Under the pieces are notes generated by a model, which had not been told where the DNA came from, did no database searches, and worked only from the letters and a program-made list of their open reading frames with translations. A program made the translations under genes and the position numbers. This document shows, piece by piece, positions 1 to 5,434 of a DNA stretch of 5,434 bases. Source of the DNA: a bacterium (GTDB lineage: Bacteria > Patescibacteriota > Saccharimonadia > Saccharimonadales > UBA4665); contig JAKPIL010000016.1 in the NCBI GenBank assembly GCA_029549845.1, positions 1-5,434 of the forward strand, written 5' to 3'. Position 1 is the first letter of the stretch. Each line of letters opens with the position of its first letter.

Positions 1-1
1 A

Positions 2-937
2 AACCTTCGTTTTCACCCAGAGGAAGAGGCTAATGACGACGCGTTTGCTGCCCGACTTGCGTCGCTCGCAGACGTGTTTGTGCAGGATGGCTTTGGCGTG
101 GTGCACCGGGCGCATGCCAGTACCGAGGCTGTTACGCACCATTTGCCGAGTGCGGCCGGGCTATTGCTCGAAAAAGAGGTTGATACGATTACAAACGCCA
201 TGGAAAACCCCAAGCGGCCGTTAGTGGCGGTGATAGGTGGGGCAAAGATTTCCGACAAAATTGAGATTTTGCAGCGTTTTCTAGACATCGCAGATGTGGT
301 TGCAGTCGGCGGCGCCATGGCAAATACGTTTTTGCACGCCACCGGGCTCAAAGTCGGCAAAAGTAAAATAGAACCAGATGATTTACCGCTCGCAAAAGAA
401 ATTATGCATAAAGTTGAGGCGGTAAAAAAGGAACGCGACTTTGTGTTTTACCTTCCGCAAGACGGTGTCGTGGCAAAAAAACTTGATACTGCTGCTCCGA
501 CGCGCATTGTAGACTGGAGTGCACACATCATCGCCGATATAGAGGCGTATCCCAAGCGGCCATTGCACGAAGCAAGCCAAATTGCTGATGATGAAATGCT
601 TCTAGACATAGGACCCTTTAGTGGTGCGTTTATAGCCGGCCTCTTGCAGCTTGCCGAGACAGTGATATGGAACGGTACTATGGGTGTGACCGAAACAAAG
701 GGGCTGCAGGGGCCTGTTGGACCAACGGCTCATGGCACCGAGCTTCTTACTGAGGCCATGCTCGGCCAGTTCGGTAACCGTCCGTTCAGTATTGTCGGCG
801 GCGGCGACACTGTTGGGTTTGTGCAGGGCAGGGGTCTGACGGCCAGTTTTGACCATGTTTCCACCGGTGGCGGAGCGAGCCTAGAGCTTATGAGTGGCCG
901 CAAACTCCCAGGCGTAGAAGCCCTGGAGAACAAATGA
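2..937 (+). CDS. pgk: Phosphoglycerate kinase, 5'-truncated by the window edge
   Basis: Phosphoglycerate kinase transfers the acyl phosphate of 1,3-bisphosphoglycerate to ADP, giving ATP and 3-phosphoglycerate in cytosolic glycolysis. The frame is open from base 2, where it starts with NLRFHPEEE, the usual ENLRF region near residue 110 of the family. About 311 residues are present, so roughly the first 110 are missing upstream; the GTG at 74 is an internal Val codon and not the start. Visible motifs are the substrate-binding FG..HRAHAST (92-124), GGAKISDK (236-259), DIGP near 607-618, WNG-T-MG (668-685), the nucleotide-site GGGDT (797-811) and the C-terminal STGGGASLE (860-889). The frame ends with a normal ELPGV-like tail (KLPGVEALENK) and TGA. 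Thr replaces the usual Pro in WNGPMG, a change I associate with Patescibacteria, from memory. tpiA follows after a 191-base spacer. Identity is near certain. Confidence 0.97.
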   Translation, partial: NLRFHPEEEANDDAFAARLASLADVFVQDGFGVVHRAHASTEAVTHHLPSAAGLLLEKEVDTITNAMENPKRPLVAVIGGAKISDKIEILQRFLDIADVVAVGGAMANTFLHATGLKVGKSKIEPDDLPLAKEIMHKVEAVKKERDFVFYLPQDGVVAKKLDTAAPTRIVDWSAHIIADIEAYPKRPLHEASQIADDEMLLDIGPFSGAFIAGLLQLAETVIWNGTMGVTETKGLQGPVGPTAHGTELLTEAMLGQFGNRPFSIVGGGDTVGFVQGRGLTASFDHVSTGGGASLELMSGRKLPGVEALENK

Positions 938-945
938 TGGAGGGG

Positions 946-1071
946 CAACGCTCAACTGGTCAACGTTCAAGTTATCAACAAACGAGCAACAATCAACCAT
1001 CAGCACCTTATGAACCTCGTTCGATTGTTGATTGTTTGTTGAACGTTGGTAGTCGATCAGTTGGTCGTTTG
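946..1071. repeat. Long imperfect inverted repeat of CAAC/GTTG tetramers between pgk and tpiA
   Basis: The left arm carries CAAC at 946, 953, 961, 976, 987 and 994; the right arm carries GTTG at 1027, 1038, 1045 and 1060. They pair in three blocks. Bases 979-994 pair with 1023-1038 (14 Watson-Crick pairs, one G-T and one G-A mismatch). Bases 961-970 pair perfectly with 1039-1048. Bases 953-960 pair with 1056-1063 (one G-T). An 8-base bulge (971-978) lies on the left, a 7-base bulge (1049-1055) on the right, and a terminal loop spans 995-1022. A weaker extension (947-950 with 1066-1069) gives the outer limits. There is no T-tract after the right arm, so it does not look like an intrinsic terminator. 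It may be an RNA structure at the pgk 3' end or the remnant of a mobile palindrome; the function is unknown. Confidence 0.8.
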
Positions 1072-1101
1072 ATGACGAAATGGGGCACATTCTGCTACAC
1101 T
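1072..1101 (+). promoter_or_regulatory. Possible promoter of tpiA (extended -10 type)
   Basis: TGC followed by TACACT (1093-1101) resembles an extended -10 element, with 4 of 6 bases matching TATAAT. ATGACG at 1072-1077 shares the TGAC core of a -35 box, with an 18-base spacer. Transcription would begin near 1108 and give a leader of about 20 bases. A weak Shine-Dalgarno-like AAGAG (1115-1119) lies 9 bases before the tpiA ATG. The site sits directly after the inverted repeat, so tpiA could be transcribed both from here and by read-through from pgk. The match is modest. Confidence 0.35.
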
Positions 1102-1128
1102 AAAGGAAAAGCATAAGAGATAATAAGT

Positions 1129-1911
1129 ATGGATAAAAAACTTCTCATCGTTGGTAACTGGAAAATGCACCTCAGCGTGCACCAATCGAGCTTGCTCGTA
1201 CATAGGCTGGGTGAGAGAATTGCCCACCACCGTGATGTCGAGGTGGTGATTGCCCCAAGCATGTTGGCTTTGCAGCCACTGAGTGTCGAGATTGACCGTC
1301 GCCGGTTCCGCCTGGCCGCACAGGACGCCTTTTATAAAGATGAAGGTCCGTGCACGGGTGAGGTGAGCTTTGCCATGCTGGGCGACCTAGTTCACTATGC
1401 CATTGTTGGCCATTCGTGGCGCCGGCTCAATGCGGGCGATACGCTCGATGTCGTACGAGACAAAGTGCAGGCCGCCATCCGTAACGGCATTGCACCCATC
1501 ATATGCATTGGCGAGACAAAGCAGGAGCGAGACGCTGGTGAAGCAAAACAGGTCATTCACGACCAGCTCACGACAGCTCTTATGAACCTCACGAGCAAAG
1601 ATATTGAAAACGTTGTCCTCACGTACGAACCCGTGTGGGCAATCAGTACCGCCGATGGCATTATTGCCAAGCCGCATGATGCAGAAAGCATGATTAGCTA
1701 CATGCGCAGCCAGGTCCAAGAACTGTACGGTGAGCGCGCTGCTAAAAACATGCGCGTACTGTACGGCGGCAGTGTCAATGAACACGATGTCCGCAGTTAT
1801 CTAGAACTTCCCGAAGTTGATGGTGTACTTGTTGGGGCGGCAAGCCTGAATTATCATCAGTTTGCCGAAATTGTACGGGTCGCGCACCAGCTCCAAACCG
1901 AGAGGAAATAA
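1129..1911 (+). CDS. tpiA: Triosephosphate isomerase with atypical active-site neighbours
   Basis: TPI interconverts dihydroxyacetone phosphate and glyceraldehyde 3-phosphate in the cytosol. The 260-residue product is slightly longer than the usual ~250 and spans the whole TIM barrel. The catalytic residues are present: Asn10 and Lys12 in GNWKMH, His95 in GHS, and Glu167 in YEPVW. YGGSVN (212-217) forms the phosphate loop. Several conserved positions differ. The near-universal GHSERR reads GHSWRR (Trp97, codon TGG at 1417-1419). The loop-6 lid, normally AIGTGK, reads AISTAD and is about two residues longer before the following Pro. The second Gly of VGGAS is Ala237. The ATG at 1129 places the first strand and NWK motif correctly, with only a weak AAGAG upstream. 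The next gene starts 2 bases after the stop. The fold assignment is secure; catalytic efficiency is uncertain because of the substitutions. Confidence 0.95.
   Translation: MDKKLLIVGNWKMHLSVHQSSLLVHRLGERIAHHRDVEVVIAPSMLALQPLSVEIDRRRFRLAAQDAFYKDEGPCTGEVSFAMLGDLVHYAIVGHSWRRLNAGDTLDVVRDKVQAAIRNGIAPIICIGETKQERDAGEAKQVIHDQLTTALMNLTSKDIENVVLTYEPVWAISTADGIIAKPHDAESMISYMRSQVQELYGERAAKNMRVLYGGSVNEHDVRSYLELPEVDGVLVGAASLNYHQFAEIVRVAHQLQTERK
1901..1906 (+). promoter_or_regulatory. Shine-Dalgarno site inside the end of tpiA
   Basis: AGAGGA overlaps the final sense codons of tpiA and lies 7 bases before the ATG at 1914. It is the clearest Shine-Dalgarno sequence in the window. Its position, with only 2 bases between stop and start, implies translational coupling of the membrane protein gene to tpiA. 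Confidence 0.7.
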
Positions 1912-1913
1912 CC

Positions 1914-2606
1914 ATGCCTGCTGCAAAAAAGCCAGCCAAAGTTATAGATGGGGTTCATGCAGGCGCTGCACCAGCCGCGCCGACCAGTCGCCCGCTTATT
2001 ACAAATCGCCCATTTATGGCCATGGATCCGATGTTGAACCCGAACAAAGAGGCAAACGATACCGTAGAGCAGTCGTCGAACGCGGCGCCGAAGAAGTCAA
2101 CTACCACGCGCACGGTCGATCGCACTGCCAAAGATATTATGCCCAGTACCGACCCTGTCGAGACAACCGAAACAGTGGATGAGGTGGCCGAAACAGATGA
2201 GAACCCCGCTGAAACTAAAGAAACCGTCCCAGCGGCGCCCGCTGATGTACCTTCCGTACATGAAACTGACGAGCACAAGCCTGCTCTTGTTCCGTCATCT
2301 CCCGAAAAACCACTCAAAACCATCCCAAGCAAGGCACCAGATGAGGATGAAGCAGAAACCGATGCAGACCTCAAGGCAGATGTCCCAAACACCGAAGAAG
2401 ACGCAGCCGCCGCCCAGAAACTCGAAATCGAGCGGCATATCGCCGCCGGAACGTATTTTGTAACCATAAACCACAGGAGACACCATCGCAGAACGGTGTT
2501 GCTCGTAGTCGTTTTGATGCTCATTGCCGCAGGTGTTGCGCTAGATATACTCCTTGATATGGGTGTTTTGAAGCTTCCTAGTTTACCTCACACCAATTTC
2601 TTTTAG
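1914..2606 (+). CDS. Acidic, disordered protein with one C-terminal membrane helix; function unknown
   Basis: I do not recognise a named family. The 230-residue product has three parts. Residues 1-45 are Ala/Pro-rich and basic and contain a distinctive SRPLITNRPFMAMDPM segment (25-40). Residues 46-165 are low-complexity and rich in Glu, Asp, Thr, Pro and Ala, and are probably unstructured. Residues 166-230 hold a short charged helix (QKLEIERHIAAGTYFV), a basic patch (HRRHHRR, 187-193), one hydrophobic helix (about 194-214) and a 16-residue tail. There is no N-terminal signal peptide. The basic patch before the helix predicts the long acidic region in the cytoplasm and the short tail outside, close to a tail-anchored layout. 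The start is supported by AGAGGA 7 bases upstream. Tight spacing to tpiA implies an operon. Similar proteins with a SRP..TNRP motif occur in Saccharibacteria as I recall, unverified. It could be a scaffold or envelope-linked protein, but no function can be claimed. Confidence 0.85.
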   Translation: MPAAKKPAKVIDGVHAGAAPAAPTSRPLITNRPFMAMDPMLNPNKEANDTVEQSSNAAPKKSTTTRTVDRTAKDIMPSTDPVETTETVDEVAETDENPAETKETVPAAPADVPSVHETDEHKPALVPSSPEKPLKTIPSKAPDEDEAETDADLKADVPNTEEDAAAAQKLEIERHIAAGTYFVTINHRRHHRRTVLLVVVLMLIAAGVALDILLDMGVLKLPSLPHTNFF

Positions 2607-3469
2607 TTTGAGAGGGCAGCCAGAGTGATCACGCCAATTGTGATCACCGACCCCGCTATTCGTTCGCGCCTATTGAGGTGCTCGTGAAGCAATACGTAGC
2701 CGAAATACGAGGCGGCAAAGGCAGTGGAGTTACTCAAAATTTGGACGATGGGCACACTGTATGACCTGACGCCGATAGTAAAAAGAACCGTACCAGCTGC
2801 AATTAGCGCGCCGTTCAATATGATGCTCGGACGCTTCAGCTCTTGGAAAGAGGGCAAAGTCCGGGTAAGTTGCATATGGGTGAGCGCGGCAATGAGGACA
2901 CCGATTTCGACAAGCAGAGCGGCATTCCAGGCGCCCAATTTTTCGGTGAACGGGACGAGAAGAAAAAAGAAGCAGCCCCATCCAAATGCTGCGGCGAATG
3001 ACCATACTATCCCTTCGGCATGCGGGCGGTTTGCAAATTTTCGAAAGCCCTTCATCTCAAACGTCATCGCCATATTTGCGAGGATGATAACGAGGGCAGC
3101 GAGCCACTGCAAGGACGTAAGGGTAGTATGCAAAAACACAGCTGAAAGGATGACCGCAATAAGAGAAGAGCCTCCGCAAATAGGAGACACGATTCCGACG
3201 GGCGTATCTTTGACGGCCCGCATGAACGCATATAACGGTATATAACCGGCCAGACCAAGCGCAACCGCTCCCAAACCCCAACTGAAATTGTGGATGCTAA
3301 GCATTGACGGCATCGCACATATTGCCAAAAACAGTACAGCCCATACATTTCGCAAGCATATCAACTGAGCTGATGAGTACTGCTGGCGTAGAGGCTTTGC
3401 CTGGACGTTGCTGTACGCATACGCCAGCATCGAACCCAGCCCAAGTACTAACGAAAGAAGTATGTACAT
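2603..3469 (-). CDS. EamA-family (drug/metabolite transporter superfamily) permease, ten predicted helices
   Basis: The 288-residue product is a hydrophobic inner-membrane protein with the two-fold EamA repeat of the drug/metabolite transporter superfamily. Ten helices can be placed at about 1-20, 36-54, 62-84, 89-113, 118-137, 151-172, 180-200, 214-234, 238-261 and 270-286. The first repeat ends with the typical PVGIVSPICGGSS segment and a following helix pair. The second repeat has the matching PIVQILSNSTA segment and an HEHLNRRERIAGSVIT end, the usual place of the family E-x-L/E-R motif. Members export amino acids, nucleobases or other small metabolites, or act in uptake; the substrate cannot be read from sequence. 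The ATG (3467-3469) has no Shine-Dalgarno sequence, but a TACAAT hexamer lies 7 bases before it. The gene converges on the preceding + strand gene with a 4-base overlap and is divergent from the helicase gene. Length is normal for the family. Confidence 0.9.
   Translation of the reverse strand: MYILLSLVLGLGSMLAYAYSNVQAKPLRQQYSSAQLICLRNVWAVLFLAICAMPSMLSIHNFSWGLGAVALGLAGYIPLYAFMRAVKDTPVGIVSPICGGSSLIAVILSAVFLHTTLTSLQWLAALVIILANMAMTFEMKGFRKFANRPHAEGIVWSFAAAFGWGCFFFLLVPFTEKLGAWNAALLVEIGVLIAALTHMQLTRTLPSFQELKRPSIILNGALIAAGTVLFTIGVRSYSVPIVQILSNSTAFAASYFGYVLLHEHLNRRERIAGSVITIGVITLAALSN
2625..2647. repeat. Hairpin from two copies of GTGATCAC near the convergent gene ends
   Basis: GTGATCAC occurs at 2625-2632 and 2640-2647, separated by GCCAATT. 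Each copy is itself a palindrome, so the pair is both a direct and an inverted repeat and can form an 8-bp stem with a 7-base loop on either strand. It lies in the last codons of the permease gene (encoding VIT-IG-VIT) and 19 bases after the stop of the + strand membrane protein gene. No T-tract follows on either strand, so a classical terminator is not supported. It could slow or end transcription from both sides, or simply reflect the repeated VIT codons. Confidence 0.5.
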
Positions 3470-3476
3470 GGTAGGT

Positions 3477-3482
3477 ATTGTA
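3477..3482 (-). promoter_or_regulatory. Putative -10 element of the permease gene, leaderless spacing
   Basis: On the minus strand TACAAT (5 of 6 matches to TATAAT) ends 7 bases before the ATG. A transcript starting at the usual distance from a -10 box would begin at or next to the start codon. There is no Shine-Dalgarno sequence, which agrees with a leaderless mRNA. No convincing -35 box was found; the sequence at the expected distance is GAATTT. Confidence 0.45.
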
Positions 3483-3561
3483 ACGTATTTGAAATCGTAA
3501 AATTCTGATTAGACCGGCTTTTCAGCGTAATTAATTTTGTCAGGTGGACGACTGTGTTCTC

Positions 3562-3570
3562 TGTTAAAAT
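3562..3570 (+). promoter_or_regulatory. Extended -10 element of the helicase gene, leaderless spacing
   Basis: TGT followed by TAAAAT is an extended -10 element with 5 of 6 matches to TATAAT. It ends 6 bases before the GTG start at 3577, so transcription is expected to begin at about the start codon itself. The TAA inside this hexamer (3565-3567) is an in-frame stop, which excludes any earlier start for the helicase. TTGTCA at 3537-3542 resembles a -35 box, but the 22-base spacer is too long; an extended -10 can work without it. Confidence 0.5.
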
Positions 3571-3576
3571 ATACAG

Positions 3577-5434
3577 GTGCAAGAAGAACTTTTGGTGGGC
3601 TTAAACCCGGAACAGCGCCGGGCAGTGGTGACGACGAACGGGCCGTTGCTTATTCAGGCTGGAGCCGGTAGCGGCAAGACCAAGACGCTGACACATCGAA
3701 TCGCGTATCTTATTGCAACACATCAGGCCACGCCGTACAGCATCCTGGCGGTGACATTCACGAACAAAGCGGCGAAGGAAATGCGCGCCCGCGTGGCAAC
3801 TCTGCTTGGCCAGAATGCCGATGACCGCCGTTTTATGCCGTGGATGGGCACGTTTCACTCCATTTGCGTTCGGTTGCTTCGGATGGATGGGGAGTATGTA
3901 GACATTCCACATTCGTATGTTATATTCGATGAAACCGACCGACTGAGCACCATCAAACGTATTTGCAAAGAACAGCATGTGGACGAAAAGTCATTTCCGC
4001 CGCGCACTATTTCCAGCTATATTAGCAGTGCTAAAAACGACATGATTGGCCCGGCGGAGTACCGTGAAACGGCCAAAAGCCCTACCGCGCACGTGGTTGC
4101 ACAAGTGTATCCACTGTACCAGGCGGCGCTCAAAGACGCAGTCGCGCTGGACTTTGACGATCTCATTTGGCGTACGGTACAGCTGCTTGAAGCCCACAAA
4201 GAAGTACGAGCCAAGTGGCAAAAGCATTTTACCCACATCATGATAGATGAGTACCAAGACACAAACGCAGCACAGTACAGGCTAGTAAAATTATTAACAA
4301 ATAAACTTGACAATGTTGCAGTTGTAGGAGATGATTGGCAAAGTATATATTCGTGGCGGGGCGCTGACTTTCGTAATATCCTGCGGTTTGAAAAGGATTA
4401 TAAAGACTGTACCGTCATAAAACTCGAGCAAAACTACCGCAGTACTGGGCATATTTTGCAGGCAGCACACGGCGTCGTTACCAAAAACCAGCAGCGCAGC
4501 GACAAACAGCTTTGGACATCGGAGGGGGATGGCCGCCGTGTGCAGATTCGGCAGGTCATGACCGAACGCGCTGAGGCCGAAGCCATCATGCGAACCATTC
4601 GTACGGCCGTAGATACTGGGCTCCGGCAGTACAAAGACTTTGCTGTGCTGTACCGCACCAACGCGCAGAGCCGGTCGGTTGAAGAGATTTTTGTGCAGTA
4701 CGGCTTGCCCTACCGGGTTGTGGGTGGAGTGCGGTTTTATGACCGTAAAGAAATCAAGGACCTCATAGCGTATCTGCGCCTCTTGTACCAGCCAGAGGAC
4801 CGCACGAGCTTTGAGCGAATCGCTAACGTGCCAGGCAGGGGTGTGGGGGCCGTCAGTTTAGCTAATTTTGTGGGGTGGATGATGGCCGAGCGACTCAGCC
4901 TGAGCGAAGCACTGAGCCGTGTGGCCGAGTGTGACACCGTGACCGGCAAGGCCCGGAGAGGGTTGGTGGAGTTAGCAGATATCCTCGCTTCTTTGCGTGC
5001 GCAGCTAGAGGAGCTACCGCCCGACATACTGGTAGATAGCTTGGTCAAGCGGCTCAATTACCTTGCGTATGTCGATGATAAAACGCCGCAGGGCGAAAGC
5101 CGGCAGGAAAACGTCCGGGAGCTCATAGGTGTGGCACAGAACTATCACGAAGAAGGTTTGAGCAGTTTTCTCGAGGAAGTGGCGCTTATATCTGACCTCG
5201 ATGCCACCAACCTCAATGACAATGCCGTGACACTCATGACCCTGCACAGCGCCAAGGGGCTCGAGTTTCCGGTGGTGTTCATGATTGGCCTGGAGGAGTC
5301 CATCCTGCCACACAGCCGCGCGCTGTACGACCAGAGTGAAATGGAAGAAGAACGTCGCCTGTGCTACGTCGGTATGACGCGGGCGCGCGAGGAACTGTAT
5401 ATGCTTTACGCCACGGCACGGTCGCTGTACGGTG
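3577..5434 (+). CDS. UvrD/PcrA/Rep-type superfamily 1A DNA helicase, 3'-truncated by the window edge
   Basis: This is a 3'-to-5' ATP-dependent DNA helicase of the kind that acts in nucleotide excision repair, mismatch repair or removal of stalled replication and transcription complexes. The first 619 residues are present and all helicase motifs are visible: Q motif LNPEQRRAV (9-17), Walker A AGAGSGKT (28-35), Ia TFTNKAAKEM (60-69), Ib GTFHS (91-95), II IDEYQDT (223-229), III GDDWQSIYSWRGAD (251-264), IV QNYRST (285-290), a LYRTNAQSR segment (358-366), V TLHSAKGLEFPVVF (555-568) and VI RRLCYVGMTRAREELY (593-608). Domain order is 1A-1B-2A-2B-2A. Only the C-terminal ~100-130 residues should be missing. 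GTG at 3577 is the first possible start after an in-frame TAA at 3565; there is no Shine-Dalgarno sequence. Trp replaces the second Asp of the usual GDxDQ in motif III. UvrD and PcrA cannot be told apart here, so no symbol is given. Confidence 0.95.
   Translation, partial: MQEELLVGLNPEQRRAVVTTNGPLLIQAGAGSGKTKTLTHRIAYLIATHQATPYSILAVTFTNKAAKEMRARVATLLGQNADDRRFMPWMGTFHSICVRLLRMDGEYVDIPHSYVIFDETDRLSTIKRICKEQHVDEKSFPPRTISSYISSAKNDMIGPAEYRETAKSPTAHVVAQVYPLYQAALKDAVALDFDDLIWRTVQLLEAHKEVRAKWQKHFTHIMIDEYQDTNAAQYRLVKLLTNKLDNVAVVGDDWQSIYSWRGADFRNILRFEKDYKDCTVIKLEQNYRSTGHILQAAHGVVTKNQQRSDKQLWTSEGDGRRVQIRQVMTERAEAEAIMRTIRTAVDTGLRQYKDFAVLYRTNAQSRSVEEIFVQYGLPYRVVGGVRFYDRKEIKDLIAYLRLLYQPEDRTSFERIANVPGRGVGAVSLANFVGWMMAERLSLSEALSRVAECDTVTGKARRGLVELADILASLRAQLEELPPDILVDSLVKRLNYLAYVDDKTPQGESRQENVRELIGVAQNYHEEGLSSFLEEVALISDLDATNLNDNAVTLMTLHSAKGLEFPVVFMIGLEESILPHSRALYDQSEMEEERRLCYVGMTRAREELYMLYATARSLYG

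Larger units (their letters stand above)
3470..3576. promoter_or_regulatory. Divergent intergenic promoter region between permease and helicase genes
   Basis: This 107-base, AT-rich spacer separates two divergent start codons, with a -10-like hexamer close to each end. Between them lies a weak interrupted dyad: AAAATT (3499-3504) with AATTTT (3533-3538), and CTGA (3505-3508) with TCAG (3522-3525). It could be an operator shared by both genes, but the match is short enough to arise by chance in AT-rich DNA. No ORF or RNA gene is visible here. Confidence 0.5.

Noticed and set aside
946..1071. Integron attC site
   Set aside because: The left end has GCTCAAC, fitting RYYYAAC, but the symmetric right-hand site GTTGGTC (1060-1066) does not fit GTTRRRY. 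The flanking genes are core glycolysis genes and no integrase is visible. It is kept only as an alternative within the inverted-repeat finding.
946..1071. CRISPR array or regular tandem repeat
   Set aside because: The CAAC units are only 4-6 bases and irregularly spaced, with no repeat-spacer periodicity.
934..1116. A 60-codon + strand ORF whose ATG overlaps the pgk stop codon (ATGA)
   Set aside because: The ATGA overlap resembles translational coupling, but the protein is mostly a translation of the inverted repeat (Gln/Ser/Asn-rich, then Val/Gly/Arg) and shows no domain or hydrophobic pattern. Chance openness is more likely.
1119..1124. GATAAT as a -10 element for a leaderless tpiA mRNA
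   Set aside because: Only 4 bases separate it from the ATG, which would put the transcript start inside the first codons. The extended -10 at 1093-1101 fits better.
1955..2524. A 189-codon minus-strand ORF opposite the acidic membrane protein gene
   Set aside because: It is rich in Ser, Val and Ala as expected from the reverse complement of a Glu/Thr/Pro/Ala-rich coding region, and it has no start signal or recognisable domain.
2562..2605. Possible terminator GGTGT...ACACC followed by a T-rich run
   Set aside because: The stem is only 5 bp with a 23-base loop and the T-run is interrupted, so it is too weak to annotate.
2724..3245. A 173-codon + strand ORF opposite the permease gene
   Set aside because: The minus-strand frame shows a full ten-helix EamA protein. 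The + strand frame shows no coherent domain and is a shadow.
2..5434. Alternative genetic code with UGA read as Gly, as in Gracilibacteria and Absconditabacteria
   Set aside because: TGA ends pgk at the family's normal C-terminus, and no in-frame TGA occurs within any of the recognised genes.

Overview
This 5.4 kb window carries two core glycolysis genes, a small lineage-specific membrane protein gene, a drug/metabolite-type permease gene on the opposite strand, and the first ~620 codons of a UvrD/PcrA-type helicase gene. TGA ends the pgk frame exactly where the family ends and TGG reads as Trp at conserved sites, so the standard bacterial code fits. Base composition is mid-GC. The window suggests a Candidate Phyla Radiation (Patescibacteria) bacterium, most like Saccharibacteria (TM7). 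The clues are the GD-D-W-Q form of helicase motif III, the WNG-T-MG variant in PGK, an orphan acidic single-pass membrane protein and start sites without Shine-Dalgarno sequences. This assignment rests on pattern memory and no search was run.

Layout: 2-937 (+) is the C-terminal ~311 residues of phosphoglycerate kinase; the N-terminal part lies upstream. 938-1128 is a 191-base spacer filled by a long imperfect inverted repeat of CAAC/GTTG tetramers, followed by a possible promoter for the next gene. 1129-1911 (+) is a full-length triosephosphate isomerase with several unusual residues at conserved sites. 1914-2606 (+) follows 2 bases later and encodes a disordered acidic protein with one C-terminal membrane helix. 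2603-3469 (-) is a complete ten-helix EamA-family permease that converges on the previous gene with a 4-base overlap of the ends. 3470-3576 is a 107-base divergent promoter region. 3577-5434 (+) is the helicase, cut by the window end just after motif VI.

How it fits together: PGK and TPI act in lower and middle glycolysis, and pgk followed by tpiA is a common bacterial order. The membrane protein gene appears to be co-transcribed and translationally coupled to tpiA, but nothing in it points to a glycolytic role. The permease and helicase genes are divergent. In both, a -10-like hexamer sits 6-7 bases before the start codon with no Shine-Dalgarno sequence, which would give leaderless mRNAs. 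The observations most worth a second look are the long inverted repeat between pgk and tpiA, Trp in place of the nearly invariant Glu97 of TPI, and the paired leaderless-looking promoters. No mobile element, CRISPR array, tRNA or rRNA was seen.
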